From Paenibacillus chondroitinus NBRC 15376 (GTDB lineage: Bacteria > Bacillota > Bacilli > Paenibacillales > NBRC-103111): a stretch of DNA of 64,000 nt. Location: the NCBI RefSeq assembly GCF_004000765.1, contig NZ_BILW01000018.1:62001-126000 (forward strand). The letters are read 5' to 3'. A program made the translations under genes and the position numbers. The notes below the pieces were generated by a model. The model did not search any database and was not told the DNA's origin. It saw only the letters and a list, made by a program, of their open reading frames with translations. This document shows, piece after piece, positions 58,354 through 64,000 of the stretch; positions within the stretch are counted from its first letter, which is position 1, and each line of letters starts with the position of its first letter.

Positions 58354-58398
58354 AGAGCAGCAGCTCGGAAGCCTTCGCTTTCGGGCTGCTGCTCTTTT
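58354..58398 (+). terminator. Terminator after the first LplA-like gene
   Basis: AGAGCAGCAGC pairs with GCTGCTGCTCT, with inner pairing GAAGCC/GGCTTTC-like, followed by TTTTG. Confidence 0.8.
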
Positions 58399-58416
58399 GT
58401 ATCCCATTCAAGCGAA

Positions 58417-58445
58417 CTAAAGATTTTATCCAGATTCCCATAATT
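58417..58445 (+). promoter_or_regulatory. Candidate regulator site of the second YesM/YesN system, copy 2
   Basis: CTAAAGATTTTATCCA (58417-58432) followed by ATAATT (58440-58445), the latter possibly part of the -10. Lies 70-95 bases before the permease gene. Confidence 0.45.
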
Positions 58446-58512
58446 CCTAGATGTTGCGGGGGGGCGTAAGTATTAAACTGGTCAAGACAAAACAAAAGTG
58501 GAGGTGATAGCT

Positions 58513-59409
58513 GTGCTTAGTTATTTGAACAAGAAGAAATATTTGTATTTGCTGCTGCTGCCTTGCGTCGTTTATTTCCTCGTATTCAATTACGTGCCGA
58601 TGTACGGCGTGCTGATGGCCTTCAAGGATTTTGATTTTTCGAAGGGGATTATCCATAGTCCATGGGTGGGGTTCGACAACTTCAAGTATATGTTCGGCCT
58701 TAGCGATTTTTACAAAGTGTTCTGGAACTCCTTTTATTTAGGCGTACTGCGGATCGTGTTTGGTTTCCCGCTGCCGATCATTCTGGCCTTGCTGCTGAAC
58801 GAGATGCGCAATATGGCGTACCAGCGTCTGACGCAGACCATCATTTACCTCCCGCATTTCATCTCTTGGGTGGTGATCGGCGGTATTCTCGTTAACTTCC
58901 TGTCGCCGGCATGGGGGCTCGTCAACATTTTCCTGAAGCAGCTAGGTATCGATCCGGTGTTTTTTCTCGCTGATCCGCATTATTTCCGCCCCGTCGTCGT
59001 GCTCAGCAGCATCTGGAAGGAATCCGGATGGGGCAGCATCATCTATTTAGCGGCGATTGCTGGCATTAACTCGGAGTTGTACGAATCAGCCAGCATCGAC
59101 GGTGCGAGCCGGTTGCAAAAGATATGGTACGTGACGCTGCCAGGCATCAAGTCAACGATTGTCATTTTGCTGATCTTGCGGCTTGGGCAAGTGATGAACA
59201 ACGGTTTTGAGCAAATATTCGTGCTGCAAAACCCAATGAACCTGAATGTGTCTGAAGTGTTTGAGACGTATGCGTACCGGGTCGGCATTCTCGGCGGAAG
59301 GTTCTCTTTCGGTACAACTGTCGGACTCTTCACGTCTGTAATCGGGCTCATCTTCCTGCTCGCCGGTAACCGTATCGCCAAGTGGCTGAAGGAGGACGGT
59401 ATATGGTAA
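58513..59409 (+). CDS. Oligosaccharide ABC transporter permease, LplB type
   Basis: 298 residues. Starts with LNKKKYLYLLLLPCVVYFLVFNYVPMYGVLMAFKDFDF, the LplB/YtcP-partner signature, six spans, EAA loop LYESASIDGASRLQKIWYVTLPG. GGAGGTGAT supports GTG 58513 over the in-frame GTG 58498. Precedes the LplC-type permease by 31 bases. No ATPase is encoded here, so a shared MsmX-type ATPase is presumed. Confidence 0.9.
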   Translation: MLSYLNKKKYLYLLLLPCVVYFLVFNYVPMYGVLMAFKDFDFSKGIIHSPWVGFDNFKYMFGLSDFYKVFWNSFYLGVLRIVFGFPLPIILALLLNEMRNMAYQRLTQTIIYLPHFISWVVIGGILVNFLSPAWGLVNIFLKQLGIDPVFFLADPHYFRPVVVLSSIWKESGWGSIIYLAAIAGINSELYESASIDGASRLQKIWYVTLPGIKSTIVILLILRLGQVMNNGFEQIFVLQNPMNLNVSEVFETYAYRVGILGGRFSFGTTVGLFTSVIGLIFLLAGNRIAKWLKEDGIW

Positions 59410-59440
59410 TCCGTGCTGCAGATCGACGAGGAGGGTGCTT

Positions 59441-60316
59441 ATGATGAAAATCCGATCGATTGGCGACAAATCGTTCGATGCCGTCAACTATTTGTTCGTT
59501 ACATTGTTCTCTTTAGCTTGTTTGTTCCCGTTTATTTATGTAGCTTCGTTCTCCGTTACGCCTTATTCCGAATATTTGGAAAATCCGATGAAGCTCATCC
59601 CGAGCCATATCGAGTTCGGTGCGTACAAGCAAATTTTGCATATGCCGCTGATGTGGACCGGTTACAGGAACACGATTTTAATTACGCTCATCGGCGTGGC
59701 GATAAACATCGTTTTGATGCTGGTCTCCGCTTATCCGCTATCCAAAACGGATCTGAAAGGCCGAAATGCTGTGCTTATGCTCATCACGTTCACGATGTTT
59801 TTTAACGGTGGGCTGATCCCGAATTTTTATCTGGTGAAGTCGTTGCATCTGTACAACACGCTGTGGAGCTTGATTTTGCCCGGAGTACTCAGCGCTTACA
59901 ACCTTATTTTGATGAAAAATTTCGTCGCCGCCATCCCGCCCAGCCTGGAGGAGGCAGCGTTCATCGACGGCGCCAACGAGCTGAAAGTGTTATCGCGAAT
60001 TATCGTGCCCCTGTCGAAGCCGGCCATCGCTACGTTCGTCATTTTTCACGCGGTGACGCAGTGGAACACGTTTTTCCCAGCGGTTATGTATACGTCCAAG
60101 CGGGATTTGTGGCCGTTAATGCTGATTTTACGGGATTTGGTCGTGGATGACGGCGGGCTCGCCAAGGATGCGATGGACGCTAGCAGCGCCGGCGTGACTG
60201 TTTTTACGATCAAGATGGCGATTATTATTTTCGCGTCGCTGCCGATTTTGCTCGTGTATCCGTTCCTGCAGCGGTTTTTCATGCAAGGTCTGCTCGTCGG
60301 TTCGATTAAAGGTTAA
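59441..60316 (+). CDS. Oligosaccharide ABC transporter permease, LplC type
   Basis: 291 residues. Six spans (NYLFVTLFSLACLFPFIYVASFSV first), MFFNGGLIPNFYLVKSLHLYNTLWSLILPG and the EAA loop PPSLEEAAFIDGANELKVLSRIIVPLSKPA, ending VGSIKG. GGAGGG before ATG 59441 (ATG 59444 is an equal candidate; GTG 59435 overlaps the site itself). Partner of the LplB-type permease. Confidence 0.9.
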   Translation: MMKIRSIGDKSFDAVNYLFVTLFSLACLFPFIYVASFSVTPYSEYLENPMKLIPSHIEFGAYKQILHMPLMWTGYRNTILITLIGVAINIVLMLVSAYPLSKTDLKGRNAVLMLITFTMFFNGGLIPNFYLVKSLHLYNTLWSLILPGVLSAYNLILMKNFVAAIPPSLEEAAFIDGANELKVLSRIIVPLSKPAIATFVIFHAVTQWNTFFPAVMYTSKRDLWPLMLILRDLVVDDGGLAKDAMDASSAGVTVFTIKMAIIIFASLPILLVYPFLQRFFMQGLLVGSIKG

Positions 60317-60400
60317 AGCGGCGTGGCCCGTCAATGTTTTCGATTATAGCTGTATTCTCATGCAGTTGTAATATAACTTTCTACGAAGGAGTCTTGGAAA

Positions 60401-61963
60401 ATGAAAATGAAGCATAAACGCAAAGTTAGCGCCTTCGTCAGCGCAGCGCTGCTGGCGGCTGTCGTCGCAGGCTGCGGCCCGAACGCTGAAACGTCAAACA
60501 GCAGTGGAGGCTCGTCGTCTGGCAAAAATGAGCCGGTCAGCATCAGCATGTTCAATAGGGTCAATGCACAGATCGTCGTTGACAATAACCCGGTTATCGC
60601 CGAAGTGAATAAGTTGGCCAACGTCAAGCTTTCGGTGGAAGCGCCACCGATCAACAATTACAACGACAAGCTGCAGGTTCTTATGGCTTCCGGTGATCTG
60701 CCGGATCTGGTCTACAACTGGGGCGGCGCCGATTCCAATATGGAAACGTGGATTAAGAACGGTTTACTCACCCCGCTCGACGATAAAATTGCCCAATATC
60801 CGAACCTGACGAAAAACATCACGAAAGAAATGTGGGATAGTGTCAAATCGGTAAACGACGGTAAAATCTACATTGTTCCTCGTACGAACGTGGTCAATCA
60901 CTGGGGCTATATGATTAACCAGACGTGGCTGGACAAGCTGAATTTGAAAGCGCCGACAACGATCGAAGAGTTTACGAACGTGTGCAAGGCGTTTACGCTG
61001 GGCGATCCCGATGGCAACGGCAAGGCGGATACGTATTGTGTCAGCTTCTCCAACCCGACGCTCGGTGGCAATACGATTTGGAACTCGTCCAACTTCCTGA
61101 CCTCCGCTTTCAACTTGCCGATCCAAAACGGATCGAAAGATACGGATGGCAATTACAAAATCCGGGAGAAAATGTCCGGGTACATCCCTTTCCTGACGTA
61201 TATGAAACAGTTGAACGACGATAAACTGATCGATCCGGAGTTTTTGGTCAACAAAATTTACGTCGATCAGGACAAACTGAACCAGAACCGCGTCGGTATT
61301 AATTACGCTCATCAATATACCGTCATGGGCAACCTGTCCAAAGACAAGGATTCGGATAAAAAGTTTACGTATCATGCCGTTCTGAAAGATAGCAAAGGCG
61401 TAGCGAGCGATTGGGTGACACCGGCGACGTGGGGCGGATGGATGATCCCGAAATCGACGAAACACGTGGATGACGTCTTGAAATTTTTGGACTGGGGGAA
61501 TACGGCCGAAGCTAACACATTGTTCCAAATCGGGATCAAAGGCCTTACCTATGACAGTTACGATCCGGCTACAAAGAGCATATCGCGTACCGCCGACGAA
61601 ACAACGAAATTGGCCAGCACGACAAGTACGTATATGACGCTCGCCAATGCTATCAATGGTGAACCGGCACTTATCGAGAACGCTGATACACCGGAACGGC
61701 TGAGTAAATACAAGGCGCAGTTTGACGAGGCGATGAAGCAGATGACGGTCATCAACGTACCGGCTGTGCGGTCTCCGAAAATTTCGAATTTGAGCAAAAC
61801 GATTCCCGATCTTATGAAGAAAAAGGACGATCAGGAGATGAAATACATTCTCGGATCCATTTCGTTGCAGCAGTTCAAAGACTTCCTGGAAAAGGAATGG
61901 TATCCTGCCACTGCAGATGCCGAGAAAGAATACATCGACTATATGAACAAGTTGGGCAAATAA
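60401..61963 (+). CDS. Extracellular binding lipoprotein, LplA-like, second of two
   Basis: 520 residues. Lipoprotein signal ending VVAGCGPN, Ser/Gly linker, SBP fold with DPDGNGKADTYC loop and NVVNHWGYMINQTWLDKLNLK. AAGGAGTC precedes the ATG. Follows the permeases by 84 bases, so this is the likely main receptor of the importer. The minus strand of this gene is open for 430 codons (60764-62056), which I regard as a shadow of codon bias. Confidence 0.88.
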   Translation: MKMKHKRKVSAFVSAALLAAVVAGCGPNAETSNSSGGSSSGKNEPVSISMFNRVNAQIVVDNNPVIAEVNKLANVKLSVEAPPINNYNDKLQVLMASGDLPDLVYNWGGADSNMETWIKNGLLTPLDDKIAQYPNLTKNITKEMWDSVKSVNDGKIYIVPRTNVVNHWGYMINQTWLDKLNLKAPTTIEEFTNVCKAFTLGDPDGNGKADTYCVSFSNPTLGGNTIWNSSNFLTSAFNLPIQNGSKDTDGNYKIREKMSGYIPFLTYMKQLNDDKLIDPEFLVNKIYVDQDKLNQNRVGINYAHQYTVMGNLSKDKDSDKKFTYHAVLKDSKGVASDWVTPATWGGWMIPKSTKHVDDVLKFLDWGNTAEANTLFQIGIKGLTYDSYDPATKSISRTADETTKLASTTSTYMTLANAINGEPALIENADTPERLSKYKAQFDEAMKQMTVINVPAVRSPKISNLSKTIPDLMKKKDDQEMKYILGSISLQQFKDFLEKEWYPATADAEKEYIDYMNKLGK

Positions 61964-61990
61964 AAGCGACATTACAAAGGAGAATCTGCT

Positions 61991-62998
61991 ATGTCTTTGA
62001 ACACGAACCAAACCATCATCGGACAGCTGCATTCCAGTTCGGTCATTCACCGTCATCCGGCTAATCCGCTGCTATCGCCGAAGGATGTACCTTACGGCCC
62101 GGCGATGGTGTTTAATGCGGGTGTTGCCAAATACGAAGGAAAATACGTAATGGTGTTCCGCAATGATTACGGCAATGCCACAGCGGAAACCATCGAGCCT
62201 GCCAGCACGACAAACCTGGGGTTGGCATTTAGCGATGACGGTGTACATTGGGATGTGCAGCAGCAACCAGTCTGGTCCTGGAACGATGAAGAAGTCGTTC
62301 GCGTTTACGATCCGAGATTAACCGTTATCGACGGCAGATGTTATATGTGCTTTGCGGTTGATACGAAGCATGGAGTACGAGGCGGCATTGCCGTCACGGA
62401 CGACTTCAACCGCTTTGACGTGCTCAGCATGTCCGTGCCGGACAACCGGAACATGGTGTTGTTTCCGGAACGAATCGGCGGCAAGTACGTTCGGTTGGAA
62501 CGACCGTTCCCGGTATACGGGCGCGGCGGGGTTGACCGCTTTGACACGTGGCTGAGTGACTCGCCCGACCTGTGCTATTGGGGCAACTCCAAGCTCGTGC
62601 TCGGCGTGGAGGATGTGCCGTTCGCCAACGATAAAGTCGGACCGGGTGCACCGCCGATCAAGACAGCGCAGGGCTGGTTGACGACGTTCCATGCCGTGGA
62701 TATCGACCGTGCGCGCGGCAAAAACGGGTGGGAGCCGGCGTGGAGAAAACGCTATTCAGCCGGCATTATGCTTCTCGATCTCGATGACCCGAGCCGAATT
62801 GTGGGCATGAGTAGGACGCCGCTGCTTGCTCCGGAAGCGGAGTACGAGACGTCTGGCGGGTTCCGCAACGATGTCATTTTCCCGGGCGGAATGATTTTGG
62901 AGCCTTCAGGCGAAGTGAAAATTTATTACGGTGCGGCAGATACGGTGGAATGCTTGGCGACGGCCGACGTGGACGATCTGCTCCGACTGTGCTTATAG
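61991..62998 (+). CDS. GH130-family beta-mannoside phosphorylase
   Basis: 335 residues, five-bladed beta-propeller. HRHPANPLLSPKDVPYGPAMVFNAGVAKYEGKYVMVFRNDYG is the GH130 start; VYDPRLTVIDGRCYM carries the conserved Asp thought to be the general acid; MVLFPERIGGKYVRLERPFP and the Arg/Lys phosphate-binding side are present. GH130 enzymes phosphorolyse beta-1,4- or beta-1,2-mannosides (or mannosyl-glucose) giving mannose 1-phosphate. No signal peptide, so it acts on imported sugar. AAAGGAGAA precedes the ATG. Substrate within the family cannot be fixed. Confidence 0.9.
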   Translation: MSLNTNQTIIGQLHSSSVIHRHPANPLLSPKDVPYGPAMVFNAGVAKYEGKYVMVFRNDYGNATAETIEPASTTNLGLAFSDDGVHWDVQQQPVWSWNDEEVVRVYDPRLTVIDGRCYMCFAVDTKHGVRGGIAVTDDFNRFDVLSMSVPDNRNMVLFPERIGGKYVRLERPFPVYGRGGVDRFDTWLSDSPDLCYWGNSKLVLGVEDVPFANDKVGPGAPPIKTAQGWLTTFHAVDIDRARGKNGWEPAWRKRYSAGIMLLDLDDPSRIVGMSRTPLLAPEAEYETSGGFRNDVIFPGGMILEPSGEVKIYYGAADTVECLATADVDDLLRLCL

Positions 62999-63044
62999 AC
63001 GAGTCTGACTAAATATATGAATGAACAAGGGTAGGTGTGGCAAA

Positions 63045-63995
63045 ATGACGCTGAAGGAGCAAAAAATAGCTTTTGAATCGGCAAAAAAGATATATGAAAG
63101 TGCAACTTTGGTATTTCATGGCGTGGACGGTTTTGATGTCTACAATGTTTCTATTCCGTTCATTCGGGATGGAAAGCGCTACTTGTTCGGGCGGATAGAA
63201 CGCCGTGAGGAATGGGCGCGCTCTTGGGTTCGCCTCTTTGAGGAGACAGGACAGGATGAATGGACCGTAGTGAAAGACAGCATGATCTATACGCTGGAAG
63301 ATCCTTATGTTACTGAAATCGGTGAAGAGCTGGTCATGGGCGGGACTCATGTGCAATATGAGCGTGGCAAGTACAGCACGTTCTTCGGCTATTTCTTCCG
63401 GGGCACTGATCTGAACAATTTGTGCTATTTCACTACCGGGCCTAACAAAATGAAGGATATTCGTCTTGTTCCGCTGCAGGACGGCAAGATCGGCGTGTTC
63501 TCGCGTCCTCGCAGAGCAGATATGAGTGTCAAATACGGGAGCGAATCCATGATAGGCTTCACGATCATTGACAGTCTGGAGGATCTGACCGCGGAAGTTA
63601 TTGATAACGCACCGTACATTTACGGTATTTTTGGGAAAGGCGAATGGGGAGGCGTTAATCAGGCTTATCTGCTCGATAGCGGCAAAATTGGCGTCATCGG
63701 CCACATTTGTTATACGGATAAGGATGCGAATGGCGGCGAGGTGAAGGTGTACCTGAACATGGCCCTGGTCTTCGATCCAACCACCCGGGAGTCATCCAAC
63801 CTTCATTTGATTGGAAGCCGTTCCTGTTATCCTCCGGGACCTGCCAAGACGCCGCAGTTGGTTGACTGCGTTTTTGCTTCGGGAATTGCCATGCGACCTG
63901 ACGGCAAAGCCGATCTTTACAGCGGCATTGGCGATTGCCACGCGGGTCGTATTACGATTGACTATCCATTTGAGGGATATGGGCGTATTGTTTAG
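63045..63995 (+). CDS. DUF1861 (MTP-1 family) protein
   Basis: 316 residues, beta-propeller-like with repeated G-K-Y and D/E-x-W strands: GVDGFDVYNVSIPFIRDGKRYLFGRIERREEWARSWVRLFEE, YVTEIGEELVMGG, PLQDGKIGVFSRPR, GEWGGVNQAYLLDSGKIGVIGH, ASGIAMRPDGKADLYSGIGDCHAGR. It resembles DUF1861 proteins, whose distant relatives are GH43/GH130-type propellers, and it follows the GH130 gene, so a role in the same mannoside pathway is plausible. ATG 63045 after AGGTG is preferred to ATG 63021. The stop lies five bases before the window end. Confidence 0.75.
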   Translation: MTLKEQKIAFESAKKIYESATLVFHGVDGFDVYNVSIPFIRDGKRYLFGRIERREEWARSWVRLFEETGQDEWTVVKDSMIYTLEDPYVTEIGEELVMGGTHVQYERGKYSTFFGYFFRGTDLNNLCYFTTGPNKMKDIRLVPLQDGKIGVFSRPRRADMSVKYGSESMIGFTIIDSLEDLTAEVIDNAPYIYGIFGKGEWGGVNQAYLLDSGKIGVIGHICYTDKDANGGEVKVYLNMALVFDPTTRESSNLHLIGSRSCYPPGPAKTPQLVDCVFASGIAMRPDGKADLYSGIGDCHAGRITIDYPFEGYGRIV

Positions 63996-64000
63996 GTGTA

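Noticed and set aside
60764..62056. 430-codon open frame on the minus strand opposite the second LplA-like gene
   Set aside because: The plus strand carries a full binding-protein gene with lipobox, Ca-loop and ribosome binding site; the antisense frame has Arg/His/Phe-rich sequence without any recognisable domain and is a by-product of GC-rich codon use.
63009..63704. 231-codon minus-strand frame opposite the DUF1861 gene
   Set aside because: The plus-strand product shows the family's repeated strands; the antisense product shows none.
1..64000. tRNA, rRNA, riboswitch, insertion sequence or phage genes
   Set aside because: No cloverleaf, rRNA signature, known riboswitch core, transposase motif or phage structural gene was recognised on either strand.

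Overview
The window looks like chromosomal DNA of a low-to-medium-GC, endospore-forming member of the Paenibacillaceae, most probably Paenibacillus. The basis is the mix of families: CUT1-type sugar ABC cassettes paired with YesM/YesN-type two-component systems, YjcZ-type small sporulation proteins, a YheC/YheD-type ATP-grasp protein, a DUF1796 protein, an OpuA/GbsR locus, and strong AAGGAGG-type ribosome binding sites with frequent GTG/TTG starts. No rRNA, tRNA, CRISPR array, insertion sequence or phage gene was seen.

Layout. (1) 1-9.8 kb: a glycan-use locus with the end of a GH38 alpha-mannosidase, two CUT1 permeases, a lipoprotein binding protein, a YesM-like kinase and YesN-like regulator, and a convergent heparinase II/III-type gene that carries an apparent one-base frameshift. 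A bipartite motif occurs three times, before the permeases, the binding protein and the heparinase gene. (2) 9.9-13.6 kb: M48 membrane peptidase, dihydrofolate reductase, a VOC-family pseudogene, a DUF1796 gene and two tiny YjcZ-like genes. (3) 13.9-27.3 kb: a cell-envelope island with three OmpR-type two-component systems, a PAP2 phosphatase, a secreted protein, a BcrA-like ABC exporter, a UgtP-like glycosyltransferase, an NlpC/P60 hydrolase, a DedA protein and a YheC/D protein. Eleven-base tandem repeats precede the first two-component system and the PAP2 gene, with weaker versions before the secreted-protein and DedA genes. (4) 27.3-34 kb: a small membrane protein, an amidohydrolase/MarR divergent pair with operator-like palindromes inside both promoters, and gbsR divergent from opuA (glycine betaine uptake). 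(5) 34-37.3 kb: decayed DUF4304-like and DUF3885-like genes, an acyl-CoA dehydrogenase and a DUF420 protein. (6) 37.5-49.1 kb: a YheO/DauR-like regulator and a ten-gene catabolic operon (peptide ABC importer, amidohydrolase, threonine-synthase-like PLP enzyme, ArgE/DapE deacylase, beta-lactamase-fold hydrolase, RidA). (7) 49.1-53.1 kb: a structured repeat array, small accessory genes, a degraded MerR gene and a secreted-toxin-like HExxH protein with a small membrane partner. (8) 53.2-64 kb: a visibly more GC-rich beta-mannoside/glycan locus (YesM/YesN pair, two binding proteins, two LplB/LplC-type permeases, a GH130 phosphorylase and a DUF1861 protein).

How the parts fit. Both ends of the window are oligosaccharide import and degradation loci, each with its own extracytoplasmic sensor kinase and AraC-type regulator and its own candidate operator. 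The central island probably senses and repairs envelope damage: the PAP2 and DedA families together cover undecaprenyl-phosphate recycling. The 37.5-49 kb operon is the best candidate for an undescribed pathway. Its gene content implies uptake and stepwise dismantling of an N-acylated or D-amino-acid-containing peptide, but the substrate cannot be read from the sequence. Function calls rest on recognised family motifs; no database search was run.
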